In this document: in pieces, positions 35,477 to 44,641 of the stretch
How the letters are laid out: every line of letters begins with the position of its first letter
How positions within the stretch are numbered: position 1 is the stretch's first letter
DNA from: Desulfovibrio sp. An276
GTDB taxonomy: Bacteria > Desulfobacterota > Desulfovibrionia > Desulfovibrionales > Desulfovibrionaceae
Assembly (NCBI RefSeq): GCF_002159665.1
Contig: NZ_NFJC01000001.1
Location: 372,001 to 436,000 of the forward strand
DNA length: 64,000 nucleotides
Direction of reading: 5' to 3'
Position numbers and translations under genes: made by a program
The notes under the pieces: generated by a model
What the model was told of the DNA's origin: nothing
Database searches by the model: none
The model's input: the letters and a program-made list of their open reading frames with translations, nothing else

Positions 35477-35827
35477 ATGCGTGTAAAGAGAGGTCTTGCC
35501 GCACATCGCAGGCACAAAAAATATCTTGACGCTGCCAAGGGTTTCCGCGGTGCACGCCATCGTCTGTACCGTACCGCCAGGGAAGCCGTTGAGCGCTCGA
35601 TGCAAAATTCCTTTGTCGGCCGCAAGCACCGCAAGCGCGACTTCCGTCAGCTGTGGATCCTGCGCATCAATGCTGGTGCTCGCTTGAGCGGACTTTCCTA
35701 CAGCCGCTTCATGCATGGTCTGAAGGCTGCAGGCATCGTTCTGGACCGCAAGATTCTTGCCGACCTTGCCGTTTTCCACAAGGATGATTTCGCTGCCCTG
35801 GTGGAAAAGGCTAAAGCATCCCTCTAA
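35477..35827 (+). CDS. rplT: 50S ribosomal protein L20
   Basis: The 116-residue protein [23 protein letters not shown]... is L20, an early assembly protein of the 50S subunit that also represses its own operon in several bacteria. [10 protein letters not shown]-type residues ([16 protein letters not shown]) and [11 protein letters not shown] are present. GAGGAGG precedes the start. The 110-base gap after rpmI includes inverted repeats that may matter for its control. Confidence 0.98.
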   Translation: MRVKRGLAAHRRHKKYLDAAKGFRGARHRLYRTAREAVERSMQNSFVGRKHRKRDFRQLWILRINAGARLSGLSYSRFMHGLKAAGIVLDRKILADLAVFHKDDFAALVEKAKASL

Positions 35828-35847
35828 GGACAGTTGCTTTGAAACGA

Positions 35848-35887
35848 GGAGACAAGGCTATGCCCTTGTCTCCTTTTTCTTTTTTTT
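35848..35887 (+). terminator. Terminator after rplT
   Basis: GGAGACAAGG and CCTTGTCTCC form a 10-bp stem followed by a long T-rich run. pheS starts 47 bases later, so this may reduce but need not abolish read-through. Confidence 0.9.
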
Positions 35888-35933
35888 GCATCAAGCCCGT
35901 CCCGGCTTCCGGGGTCGGGTCACGGAACTAGAC

Positions 35934-36968
35934 ATGGATATCATTTCTGCTCTGGAAGGCCTTGCACCGGAACTGGAAAAAGGCCTCGAAAAAGCCTCTA
36001 CAGCCGATGAACTGGAAAGTCTGCGCGTGAAATTCCTTGGCCGCAAGGGTGAGCTTGCCTCCATCATGAGCGAATTGCCCTCGCTTGCTCCGGAAAAGCG
36101 CCCCGAGGCAGGCAAGGTTGCAAACAGGGTCAAGGAAGAGCTCACCACCCTGTTTGAAGCACGCAAGAAAACCCTCGAGGACCTCGCCGAGCAGGCCTTT
36201 ATCGAAAGTTTCGATCCCACTCTGCCGGGCCGCCATCCATGGGAAGGTACAAGACACCCCATCACCCTTACCATGGAAAAAATCTGTTCTGTTTTCGAAA
36301 AGCTGGGCTTTGATATCGAAAGCGGCCCCGAAGTCGAAACAGACTACTACAATTTCGAAGCGCTGAACCTGCCTCCCGAGCACCCGGCCCGCGACATGCA
36401 GGATACGCTCTATATTACGGACAACATTGTTCTGCGTACCCAGACCTCTGCAGTCCAGGTCCACACCATGGAGAGGCGCAGGCCCCCTCTGGCCGTTGTT
36501 TCTCCCGGCAAGGTCTACCGCCGCGATTCCGACATCACGCACACTCCCATGTTCCATCAGGTCGAAGGCCTCATGGTAGGCGACAATGTGACCCTGGCCC
36601 ATCTGCGCGGAGTTCTGACTGCCTTCAGTCAGGCCATGTTTGGCAAGGAGACCAAGGTTCGCTTCCGCCCCAGTTTCTTCCCCTTCACGGAGCCTTCCGC
36701 AGAAGTGGATATTTCCTGCTGCCTGTGCCACGGCAAGGGACATGTGAACGGCACACCCTGCCGAGTTTGCAAGACCACTGGCTGGCTTGAAATCCTTGGC
36801 TGCGGCATGGTTGATCCCGCGGTCTTTTCCTGCGTGGGGTACCCGGAAGACATTACCGGTTTTGCCTTTGGCATGGGCGTAGAACGCATTGCCATGCTTA
36901 CGTATGGCCTTGGCGATCTGCGCATGTTCTTTGAAAACGACGCTCGTTTCCTGCGCCAGTTTGTCTAA
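35934..36968 (+). CDS. pheS: Phenylalanyl-tRNA synthetase alpha subunit
   Basis: The catalytic alpha subunit joins Phe to its tRNA. The N-terminal coiled coil (residues 1-90) leads to the class II core with [10 protein letters not shown] and [18 protein letters not shown] cysteine-rich insertion, CCLCHGKG and CRVCKTTGW, occupies the place of a simpler loop in the E. coli enzyme and resembles zinc knuckles found in other lineages. The start at 35934 gives 344 residues, normal for the family. A small secreted-protein gene separates it from pheT. Confidence 0.97.
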   Translation: MDIISALEGLAPELEKGLEKASTADELESLRVKFLGRKGELASIMSELPSLAPEKRPEAGKVANRVKEELTTLFEARKKTLEDLAEQAFIESFDPTLPGRHPWEGTRHPITLTMEKICSVFEKLGFDIESGPEVETDYYNFEALNLPPEHPARDMQDTLYITDNIVLRTQTSAVQVHTMERRRPPLAVVSPGKVYRRDSDITHTPMFHQVEGLMVGDNVTLAHLRGVLTAFSQAMFGKETKVRFRPSFFPFTEPSAEVDISCCLCHGKGHVNGTPCRVCKTTGWLEILGCGMVDPAVFSCVGYPEDITGFAFGMGVERIAMLTYGLGDLRMFFENDARFLRQFV

Positions 36969-36996
36969 GCGCCTTGTTCAGACGGTTTGTTCAAAG

Positions 36997-37302
36997 ATGC
37001 GTGTTCCCCTGTTGCCCCTGTTCTGTGCCTGTCTTTTGGCAGGCTTTTGCCCGCAAATGGCCTCTGCTGCCAGCTACTCAACTTCGGCTCCTCCCAGAAC
37101 CGGACTCGAGTCTCCAGACACGCCGCTCAAGGGCCGGAAAATTCCCACCATTGAAGCCTTTGGGGATGCCTACGGCAACCCCATAACGCCTGACATACAG
37201 GAAAAGCCGCGAAAAGAGAGGCTGCGCAATGGTGCATACGGGGGCAAGAGACAAAAGGAACGCCCTCTTCCGAACCCGATGGACGAACGTCCTCTTTGGT
37301 AA
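36997..37302 (+). CDS. Small secreted protein of unknown function
   Basis: The 101-residue product has a clear signal peptide (MRVPLLPLFCACLLAGFCPQMASA) and a short mature chain rich in Pro, Arg, Lys and Gly (PPRTGLESPDTPLKGRKIPT). It has no cysteine in the mature part and no motif I know. Its place between pheS and pheT, usually adjacent, is unusual but suggests co-transcription. No good ribosome-binding site is seen, so the start is uncertain. Confidence 0.6.
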   Translation: MRVPLLPLFCACLLAGFCPQMASAASYSTSAPPRTGLESPDTPLKGRKIPTIEAFGDAYGNPITPDIQEKPRKERLRNGAYGGKRQKERPLPNPMDERPLW

Positions 37303-37373
37303 AACATATTTTTTCATGCGGCGTTGAAGGACAAAACACATCTGCAACGCCCCTTTCATGCCCAAGGTGACTT

Positions 37374-39767
37374 ATGCTGCTTTCACTCTCCTGGTTACGC
37401 GAATTTGTTCCTTATGAAGGAAGCGCCTCGGAACTTGCCGACCGCCTGACCATGCTTGGTCTGGAAGTGGATGACATCGTCCATCCCTTTGCAGACATCT
37501 CTTCCATTGTGGTTGGCAAGGTTGTGGAGTGTGCTCCCCATCCCAACTCCGATCACATGCACGTCTGCAAGGTGGACGTCGGCAGTGGCGAACTTCTGCC
37601 CATCGTCTGTGGCGCTCCCAATGTGGCCGCAGGCCAGACCGTAGCCGTGGCCACGGTCGGCACTGTCATGCCCGGAGGCATGCAGATCAAGAAGGCCAAA
37701 TTGCGTGGCGAACCCTCTTTCGGCATGATCTGCTCCGAAAGGGAAATGGGCCTGAGCGAGGATCACACTGGCATCCTTGTTCTTGATGACAGCCTCCCCA
37801 TAGGTGTTCCCCTTGTTGATGCCCTGAACCTCGACAAGGAAGTTCTCGATATAGATATTACGCCCAACAGGGCCGACTGCCTGAGTGTCTTGGGACTTGC
37901 CCGCGAAGTGGCCCTAGCCTTCAATCTTCCCATGCAGGTCACGGAAAAGCTTCCCGAATTTTCGGCCTCCGACTATCCCCACCCGGAGATTGTCATTGAG
38001 GATCCCGCGTTCTGCCCCTGCTACATGGGTCGCGTTATCACTGGTACCACGCTTGCCCCAAGCCCCATTCGCATGCGCTACCGTCTGCATGCCGTGGGCG
38101 TTCGCGCCATCTCCAATGTTGTTGACGTTACCAACTACATCCTCATGGAGACAGGCCAGCCCCTGCACTCCTTTGCTCTTGACAAGGTGCGCGGTGGCAA
38201 GGTCATAGTGCGCCATGCCGAAGAGGGGGAGCACTTCACGACCCTGGACGGACAGGACAGGATTCTCACAGCCCGCGATCTCACCATTCGCGACGCAGAG
38301 GGCCCTGTGGGTCTTGCCGGTGTCATGGGCGGACTCGAAAGCGAAATGACTGCCGAAAGCAAGGGAGTCTTCCTTGAATCCGCCATTTTCAGGCCTGCAT
38401 CCATCCGCGCCACGGCCAGGCGCCTTGGCCTGCACTCCGAAGCATCCTTCCGCTTCGAACGCGGCGTGGACCAGCAAAGAACCCAGTGGTGCCTCGACAG
38501 GGCTTGTGCCATGATCCAGAGTCTTGCCGGTGGCATTGTTTCCGACAGACTTTGCAAGAGCGAGCCTGCGCCCTTCGTACCTGCGCAAATCAAGTACCGC
38601 CCCGCCCGCTGCACAAAACTTCTTGGCGAGGAGCCCGGTCTCGACTTCAGCAAGAATGTGCTGACAGGCCTTGGCTGCGAGGTGGATGCTACAAACAGTG
38701 ACGAATGGAGCGTGAAGCAGCCCAGCTGGCGTCCCGATGTCACTCGCGAGGCGGATCTTATAGAGGAAGTCGCCCGCTTCTACGGCATGGACAAGGTCAA
38801 GCCTGTCCTGCCCAGTGTCGAGCGCAAGCTTGAGGACGCTTCCCTGCCCGAAACCACCTATGCATTCATGGATCGTCTGCGCTGCTGGGCCAGCGGCCTT
38901 GGCCTCAACGAATGCATCAACTACAGCTTTGTGGGCACAAGGGATCTCGATTTGCTCAATCTTCCTAAGGAAGGACGCATCGAGATAATGAATCCCCTCT
39001 CTGCCGACCAGGATGTGCTCAGGACCGCCCTTGCTCCCGGACTTTTGCACACCCTGAATACCAACATGCGCCAGAATGCAAGCTCAGTGCGCATCTTTGA
39101 GCTCGCCAACGTCTTCGTGAAGGACGACACAGTCTACACAGGAACACGCGAGACCGGCATGATGGGCTTTTTGCTCACAGGCCGCCGCTACGACGAGCTC
39201 TGGCCACAGAAAGTCGGCGAACTGGACTACCTTGACCTCAAGGGCATAGCCGAAAACCTCATGCGTTTCCTGCATCTGCCCGCTCCGACTGTCAGCCTGA
39301 AAAGCGAGCATCCCTATCTCTTGCCTGCAGTAGACGTGTATGTGGGTGAGGAATGCGTAGGCACCATGGGCCGTGTCCAGCCTGCCATTGCCGACCGCTA
39401 TGAGGCTCGCTGGCCTGTATGGGTGGCAGAATTCAACCTTGAAGTTCTGCGCAGGCTGCACGACGCAGCAACGACAGGCTTCAGGGAGCTCGCAACCTAT
39501 CCCGCTGTTCGCCGGGATATCACGGTCATCGCGGATCCTGGCATGAAGGCAAAGACCATCATGGATGCCATCATCTCATCCGGATCCTTCCTGCTTGAAG
39601 ACGTCTCCATGATCGACCTCTTTGTTCCCAAGGACGGCTCAAGCCGCAACCTCACCTTCCGTCTGACCATGCGTTCTCCGAAGAAAACGCTCAAGGATGC
39701 GGAAGCGGACAAGGAAAGGGATCGCATTGTGCACGCCCTGGAAAAGGACCTCGGCGTCCGCATCTAG
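37374..39767 (+). CDS. pheT: Phenylalanyl-tRNA synthetase beta subunit
   Basis: The large beta subunit forms the (alpha-beta)2 enzyme and edits mischarged Tyr. The start MLLSLSWLREFVPYEG is family-typical. A tRNA-binding domain (residues 40-150), the B3/B4 editing region and the B5 domain (RWRPD-like QPSWRPDVTREADLIEEVARFYG) can be traced. The C-terminus carries the FDX-ACB anticodon domain (RELATYPAVRRDITVI). Length 797 is normal. A terminator follows. Confidence 0.97.
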   Translation: MLLSLSWLREFVPYEGSASELADRLTMLGLEVDDIVHPFADISSIVVGKVVECAPHPNSDHMHVCKVDVGSGELLPIVCGAPNVAAGQTVAVATVGTVMPGGMQIKKAKLRGEPSFGMICSEREMGLSEDHTGILVLDDSLPIGVPLVDALNLDKEVLDIDITPNRADCLSVLGLAREVALAFNLPMQVTEKLPEFSASDYPHPEIVIEDPAFCPCYMGRVITGTTLAPSPIRMRYRLHAVGVRAISNVVDVTNYILMETGQPLHSFALDKVRGGKVIVRHAEEGEHFTTLDGQDRILTARDLTIRDAEGPVGLAGVMGGLESEMTAESKGVFLESAIFRPASIRATARRLGLHSEASFRFERGVDQQRTQWCLDRACAMIQSLAGGIVSDRLCKSEPAPFVPAQIKYRPARCTKLLGEEPGLDFSKNVLTGLGCEVDATNSDEWSVKQPSWRPDVTREADLIEEVARFYGMDKVKPVLPSVERKLEDASLPETTYAFMDRLRCWASGLGLNECINYSFVGTRDLDLLNLPKEGRIEIMNPLSADQDVLRTALAPGLLHTLNTNMRQNASSVRIFELANVFVKDDTVYTGTRETGMMGFLLTGRRYDELWPQKVGELDYLDLKGIAENLMRFLHLPAPTVSLKSEHPYLLPAVDVYVGEECVGTMGRVQPAIADRYEARWPVWVAEFNLEVLRRLHDAATTGFRELATYPAVRRDITVIADPGMKAKTIMDAIISSGSFLLEDVSMIDLFVPKDGSSRNLTFRLTMRSPKKTLKDAEADKERDRIVHALEKDLGVRI

Positions 39768-39813
39768 CGCTCTTTCTGTCATCTGACATCGGCAAAGCGT
39801 CACACAATCTTTT

Positions 39814-39849
39814 GGCACGCAAGTCCTGAAGGCTTGCGTGCCTTTTTTG
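39814..39849 (+). terminator. Terminator of the thrS-pheT cluster
   Basis: GGCACGCAAG pairs with CTTGCGTGCC (10 bp) and is followed by TTTTTT. Confidence 0.93.
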
Positions 39850-39963
39850 TCCCCAATGCCCGCCTCTTCAGGTTGAAGCAACAGGCAAGCAGGCTGCAGA
39901 AGTGTTGTGTTCCTTTGTCCAAGACTTGCCCTCATATGGACGGCAGAAAAAAAAAGTGTCAGT

Positions 39964-40446
39964 ATGCGTGCGGAAAAAGGATCTTTTGCTTGCGATTCCT
40001 CGGGGGATTCCGACTGCATGGGAGATTTGGGAAGAACCTATCGTATAGGGCAGATTGCCACCATACTCGGTGTCAGAACATCTGTTCTCCGTTTCTGGGA
40101 GCAGGAGTTTCCTGTCCTTGCGCCCATACGCCTGCCAAGTGGCCACAGGGCCTATACGGAACAGGATCTGCGCATGCTGCAGCGCATACGGGAATTGCTC
40201 TATACCAGGGGCATGACCATTGAAGGGGCACGCCAGCATCTTCTCAGACGCGCACCTGCAACCATGTCTGCAGAAGAAATTGAAACCCGTAACAGAAAAC
40301 TTGCAGAAAGACACAGAGAACAGGCAGAAAAACGCCGCGCCCGCTCTGCCATGCGCAAGGGCAGCGACAATGTCTTTCTGCGCTCCATTCTCCAGGATCT
40401 GAAGCAATTGAAGCAGGAACTCGAACAGGAGGAAGCCCGCGCATGA
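39964..40446 (+). CDS. MerR-family transcriptional regulator
   Basis: An N-terminal winged helix-turn-helix of MerR type, TYRIGQIATILGVRTSVLRFWEQEF, is followed by SGHRAYTEQDLRMLQRI, the usual wing and helix. The C-terminal half is a charged coiled coil (AEEIETRNRKLAERHREQAEKRR) with no metal-binding cysteines, so the effector is not a thiol-bound metal. I list the ATG at 39964; a second in-frame ATG at 40018 starts closer to the DNA-binding domain and is equally plausible. It ends in an ATGA overlap with rpe, so it may sense or control pentose-phosphate genes, which is a guess. Confidence 0.85.
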   Translation: MRAEKGSFACDSSGDSDCMGDLGRTYRIGQIATILGVRTSVLRFWEQEFPVLAPIRLPSGHRAYTEQDLRMLQRIRELLYTRGMTIEGARQHLLRRAPATMSAEEIETRNRKLAERHREQAEKRRARSAMRKGSDNVFLRSILQDLKQLKQELEQEEARA

Positions 40447-41153
40447 TACTTTCCCCCTCACTACTCTCTGCAAACTTTGGCAAACTCGCAGAGGAATGCC
40501 GGGATCTTGAAAAGGCCGGCGTGCCTTGGCTGCACCTTGATGTCATTGACGGAAGCTTTGCACCAAACATTACTTTTGGCATCCCGGTCATTGCTTCCTT
40601 GAGAAAGCAGTGCAGCCTCTTTTTTGACGCCCATCTCATGGTGAACGCCCCCTCCCGTTATGTGGAGGACTTTGCCAGGGCTGGTGCGGACCTCATTGTT
40701 GTCCACTCCGAAGCCGAAACCCATCTGCAGCGCTGCCTTGCCAAAATACGTGAACTGGGCTGTCTTGCCGGTGTAGCGCTCAATCCTTCCACGGATATCG
40801 GGCAGCTTCGCTGGCTGACTGCGGATTTGGATCTTGTTCTGCTCATGAGCGTGAACCCCGGTTTTTCCGGCCAGAAATTCCTGCCTGTAGTAGAAGCAAA
40901 AATTCAGGCAGTGCGCGAGCTTCTGGATGCCAACAATGGCAGCCATATTCCCATTCAGGTAGACGGAGGGGTTTGTCCAGAAAACATCGGCAGGCTGGTT
41001 CAGTGTGGTGCCGATGTTTTTGTGTCCGGATCCGCCTTCTTCAAATTTCCGCCCTACGACGAGCGCCTCGCCCAATTCCAGAAGGCAGCCGCTCAGGGCG
41101 AGCTGCGTTTGGCAGCACAAGTCTGTTCAAAATGGAAACCTCGCCAGGCGTAG
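40443..41153 (+). CDS. rpe: Ribulose-phosphate 3-epimerase
   Basis: This TIM-barrel enzyme interconverts ribulose-5-phosphate and xylulose-5-phosphate. Visible motifs are WLHLDVIDGSFAPNITFG, FDAHLMV, HSEAETHL, MSVNPGFSGQKF and IQVDGGVCPENI, with metal and catalytic Asp and His residues in place. The ATG overlaps the merR stop by four bases. The C-terminal 15 residues extend a little beyond the usual end. It precedes tkt by 20 bases, forming a non-oxidative pentose-phosphate operon. Confidence 0.97.
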   Translation: MILSPSLLSANFGKLAEECRDLEKAGVPWLHLDVIDGSFAPNITFGIPVIASLRKQCSLFFDAHLMVNAPSRYVEDFARAGADLIVVHSEAETHLQRCLAKIRELGCLAGVALNPSTDIGQLRWLTADLDLVLLMSVNPGFSGQKFLPVVEAKIQAVRELLDANNGSHIPIQVDGGVCPENIGRLVQCGADVFVSGSAFFKFPPYDERLAQFQKAAAQGELRLAAQVCSKWKPRQA

Positions 41154-41173
41154 CGAGCTTCAAGGAGAGTTTC

Positions 41174-43168
41174 ATGACCGTGACCCGTTCGCAGTGTGCC
41201 AATGCCATCAGGGCTCTTGCCATAGATGCCATAGAAAAAGCCAAATCCGGCCACCCCGGGGCCCCACTGGGCATGGCCGACATGGCCGAAGCACTCTGGC
41301 GCCACTGCCTCAAACACAATCCTGCCAACCCAGACTGGTTCAACCGCGATCGCTTTGTGCTCTCCAATGGACATGCCTCCATGCTCATGTACAGCCTGCT
41401 TTATCTCACAGGCTACAAGCTCGGCTTGGAGGACATCAGGAATTTCCGCCAGTGGGATTCGCTCACTCCGGGACACCCTGAGCATGGACATACCCCAGGC
41501 GTTGACATTACCACCGGGCCCCTCGGCTCCGGCATTGCATCTGCTGTCGGCATGGCCCTGGCAGAGCGCATGCTTGCAGAAAAATACAACAAGCCCGGCT
41601 ACAATATCGTCGACCACATGACCTATGTTTTCATGGGTGACGGTTGCCTTATGGAAGGCGTCAGCCACGAGGCCTGCTCGCTTGCAGGCACATGGAAACT
41701 CGGCAAGCTTGTTGCCCTCTATGACGACAACGGTATTTCCATTGACGGCAAGGTCAGCGGATGGTTCACGGAAGATGTGGCAAAGCGCTTTGAGGCCTAC
41801 GGCTGGCAGGTCGTTGGCCCCATCGACGGACATGATGCCGAGGCCCTGGACAAGGCTCTCGCCGAGGCCAGAAGCGACACAACACGTCCTTCCATCATTA
41901 TCTGCCGCACCCACATCGGTTTTGGTTCTGTCCTAGCCGACAGCGAAAAATGCCATGGCTCTCCTCTCGGAACAGACAACGCAAGCAAGGCAAAGATCGA
42001 CCTCGGCCTTCCTGCCGAGCCCTTCTCCATCCCGGCAGAAATTCTTGCTGCTTGGGACGCCACAAAACAGGGCCAGGCATGGGAAGAGGAGTGGCAAACC
42101 CTGCTTGAAGGCTACAAAAAGGATCACCCTGGTCTTGCCAAGGAATTTGTTCGCCGCATCAGCGGCACTCTCCCTGTAGGCACCGACACTGTTGTGGACA
42201 ATATTGTGCGCAAAGCCCGTGAAGCAAGGGAAAAACTCGCCACCAGAGTGTCCTCGAAAAACGTCTTGAGCGAACTTGTTCCTGCCATTCCCGAACTTGT
42301 TGGCGGCTCTGCGGATCTTTCGGGTTCTGTCGGGACCAAAACGGCCTCGTCCGTTATCATGAATCCCGACACCTATGACGGCAACTATCTTTGCTACGGT
42401 GTGCGTGAATTTGCCATGGGCTGCATCATGAATGGACTTGCCGTTCATGGCGGCTTCATCCCCTATGCCGGAACCTTCATGGTTTTTTCCGACTACGCGA
42501 AACACGCTATCCGTCTTGCAGCCCTCATGAAATTGCGCGTCTGCTGGGTGTTGACCCACGACAGCTATGCGGTTGGCGAGGATGGCCCCACTCATCAACC
42601 CATAGAACAGCTGAACATGCTGCGCTCCATACCCGGTTGCACTGTCTGGCGCCCCTGCGACGCAGAAGAGTGCGCCATTGCATGGCAGGCGGCTCTTGCA
42701 GCACAGGGCCCAACCTGTCTGTCACTTTCCCGCCAGAGCCTGCCCTACATCGACAAGGGCAAGAATCCCGCCATGTCCAGGGGCGGATACATTGTACGCG
42801 ACTGCCAGGGCAAACCTGAACTCATTCTTCTTGCCACTGGTTCCGAAGTTTCTCTCTGTGTGGAGGCGGCCAGTATTCTGGACGGCCAGGGTGTCAGGGT
42901 GCGCGTTGTTTCCATGCCATCCTGCGAAGTCTTCGACGCCCAGGATGAAGAGTACAAAATGAGCGTCCTTCCCGAAGACGTGCGTGCCCGTCTGGCTGTG
43001 GAAGCTTCATGGTCCGGCTATTGGTACCGCTATGTAGGCCTTGACGGCGATGTACTGGGCCTGGATCACTTTGGCGCATCTGCTCCCGGCGGTGAACTTG
43101 CAAAGCATTTCGGCTTTACTGCCGACAATGTGGTGGCAAGAGCTCTTGCCCTGCTCGGGAAGGCCTAG
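41174..43168 (+). CDS. tkt: Transketolase
   Basis: The thiamine-diphosphate enzyme moves two-carbon units between sugar phosphates. The start TRSQCANAIRALAIDAIEKAKSGHPGAP is typical, the TPP motif GDGCLMEGVSHEA is present with the NG-type end, and the pyrimidine domain shows GVREFAMGCIMNGLAVHGG and THDSYAVGEDGPTHQPIEQ. The length of 664 residues is full. GGAGAG lies before the ATG at 41174; the frame stays open further upstream, but that overlaps rpe. Confidence 0.97.
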   Translation: MTVTRSQCANAIRALAIDAIEKAKSGHPGAPLGMADMAEALWRHCLKHNPANPDWFNRDRFVLSNGHASMLMYSLLYLTGYKLGLEDIRNFRQWDSLTPGHPEHGHTPGVDITTGPLGSGIASAVGMALAERMLAEKYNKPGYNIVDHMTYVFMGDGCLMEGVSHEACSLAGTWKLGKLVALYDDNGISIDGKVSGWFTEDVAKRFEAYGWQVVGPIDGHDAEALDKALAEARSDTTRPSIIICRTHIGFGSVLADSEKCHGSPLGTDNASKAKIDLGLPAEPFSIPAEILAAWDATKQGQAWEEEWQTLLEGYKKDHPGLAKEFVRRISGTLPVGTDTVVDNIVRKAREAREKLATRVSSKNVLSELVPAIPELVGGSADLSGSVGTKTASSVIMNPDTYDGNYLCYGVREFAMGCIMNGLAVHGGFIPYAGTFMVFSDYAKHAIRLAALMKLRVCWVLTHDSYAVGEDGPTHQPIEQLNMLRSIPGCTVWRPCDAEECAIAWQAALAAQGPTCLSLSRQSLPYIDKGKNPAMSRGGYIVRDCQGKPELILLATGSEVSLCVEAASILDGQGVRVRVVSMPSCEVFDAQDEEYKMSVLPEDVRARLAVEASWSGYWYRYVGLDGDVLGLDHFGASAPGGELAKHFGFTADNVVARALALLGKA

Positions 43169-43192
43169 ACGCCAATATTGCAGATTTTCTGC

Positions 43193-43245
43193 CCCTGACC
43201 GCAGTCAGGGCTACGCACACTTTTGTCTGTACCGGTCCAACCGGT
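43193..43245 (+). promoter_or_regulatory. Two short hairpins in the pgk leader
   Basis: CCCTGAC/GTCAGGG (43193-43210) and ACCGG/CCGGT (43231-43245) lie between tkt and pgk. The second hairpin ends next to the GGAGG ribosome-binding site, so it could affect translation. No T-run follows either. Confidence 0.35.
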
Positions 43246-43256
43246 GGAGGAAACCA

Positions 43257-44432
43257 ATGCCTATTCCCAAGATGACGGATCTGGATCTTCGCGGCAAAAC
43301 TGTTGTCATTCGCGAAGATCTCAATGTGCCCGTCAACAACGGCAAAATTACCAACGACAAGCGTATCCGCGCTGCCCTGCCCACCATACAGTATGCTCTT
43401 GACAAGGGCGCAGGCGTCATTGTCCTGTCCCATCTTGGACGCCCCAAGGAAGGTGAGTTTGATCCGCAGTTCTCCCTGGCACCAGTGGCAAGCCGCCTTG
43501 GCGAATGCCTTGGCCGCGACGCCCTGCTCACAGACGACTTTGAAGTGGCAAGAAAAGTCCGCCCCGGCGGCGTAGTGGTCTTTGAAAACGTACGCTGCCT
43601 CAAGGGCGAAAAGGCCAATGATCCTGTTCTCGCCAAAAAGCTTGCCGATCTCGGCGACGTCTACGTCATGGACGCCTTTGCCACTGCCCACCGCGCCCAG
43701 GCGTCCACCGAAGGTGCCATCCGCGCCGCAAAGGAGGCCTGCGCGGGCCTTCTGCTCACTGCCGAACTCGAAGCCTTCGCCAAGGTTCTCGACAATCCCC
43801 AGCACCCGCTTGTGGCTGTCATTGGAGGTTCCAAGGTTTCCACCAAGCTTGAACTTCTGAACAATCTGCTCGACAAGGTGGACAAGCTCATTGTTGGCGG
43901 CGGCATATCCAACACCATGCTTGCAGCCAAGGGGAACAGTGTTGGCAAATCCCTCTATGAACCGGATCTTGTTGAAGCTTCCAAGGAGATTCTGGCCAAG
44001 GCAGAAAGGCTCGGCAAGGAAATTCCCCTTGTCATCGATGTAGTGGTGGCAGACGAGCTGAAGGAAGGCGCCACAGCCACTGTGTGCATGGCAAACGAGG
44101 TCCCCGAGGACAAAATGATCCTCGACGTGGGACCCAAGACAAGGGAGCTCTACGACAAGGTCCTCAAGGAAGCCAGGACAATAGTGTGGAACGGTCCTGT
44201 GGGCGTATTTGAAATCAATCCCTTTGGCGAAGGAACAAAGGCCATTGCACAGAGCATGGCCGATTCCGAGGCCTTTGTGGTTGTGGGCGGCGGAGACAGC
44301 ATTTCTGCAGTCGAAGGTTATGGCCTGGCTGACAAGATGGACTACATTTCCACAGGCGGTGGCGCATTCCTCGAACTTTTCGAGGGCAAGAAGCTGCCTG
44401 CTGTGGCTGCTCTCGAAGATCGCTGCAAGTAA
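43257..44432 (+). CDS. pgk: Phosphoglycerate kinase
   Basis: This is the glycolytic kinase that makes ATP from 1,3-bisphosphoglycerate. REDLNVPVNNGKITNDKRI at the N-terminus binds substrate, HLGRPK and FATAHRAQAS are conserved, and the nucleotide site ends with VVGGGDSISAVEGYG and STGGGAFLELFEGK. Length 391 is typical. GGAGG lies 7 bases before the ATG. It is the last gene of the merR-rpe-tkt-pgk run, and the SRP RNA follows. Confidence 0.98.
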   Translation: MPIPKMTDLDLRGKTVVIREDLNVPVNNGKITNDKRIRAALPTIQYALDKGAGVIVLSHLGRPKEGEFDPQFSLAPVASRLGECLGRDALLTDDFEVARKVRPGGVVVFENVRCLKGEKANDPVLAKKLADLGDVYVMDAFATAHRAQASTEGAIRAAKEACAGLLLTAELEAFAKVLDNPQHPLVAVIGGSKVSTKLELLNNLLDKVDKLIVGGGISNTMLAAKGNSVGKSLYEPDLVEASKEILAKAERLGKEIPLVIDVVVADELKEGATATVCMANEVPEDKMILDVGPKTRELYDKVLKEARTIVWNGPVGVFEINPFGEGTKAIAQSMADSEAFVVVGGGDSISAVEGYGLADKMDYISTGGGAFLELFEGKKLPAVAALEDRCK

Positions 44433-44469
44433 TCCTTGACAAGGAAATCGCTTGTGACTACCTTGCATC

Positions 44470-44548
44470 TGCCGGGTGGCGGTAGCGCTGCCAACCCCGT
44501 CAGGTCCGAAAGGAAGCAGCGGTAACAGAGGTTGCCGGGTGCCCGGCA
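44470..44548 (+). ncRNA. ffs: Signal recognition particle RNA (4.5S-like)
   Basis: The ends TGCCGGG and CCCGGCA pair, and the tip carries the invariant SRP domain IV sequence: AGGTCCGAAAGGAAGCAGC with its GAAA-type tetraloop and internal A-rich bulge. The size, about 79 bases, is that of the small bacterial form without an Alu domain. It binds Ffh for co-translational targeting. Confidence 0.93.
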
Positions 44549-44597
44549 TTTACTAGGCATTCAGCACAGGAAGCAAACAGACTTCCTGACGGATATC

Positions 44598-44636
44598 AAG
44601 GGCGGAACCATATCATGGTTCTGCCCTTTCTCTTTT
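44598..44636 (+). terminator. Terminator after SRP RNA
   Basis: AAGGGC and GAACCAT pair with ATGGTTC and GCCCTTT around a small bulge, followed by CTCTTTTT. Confidence 0.85.
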
Positions 44637-44641
44637 TCGGA

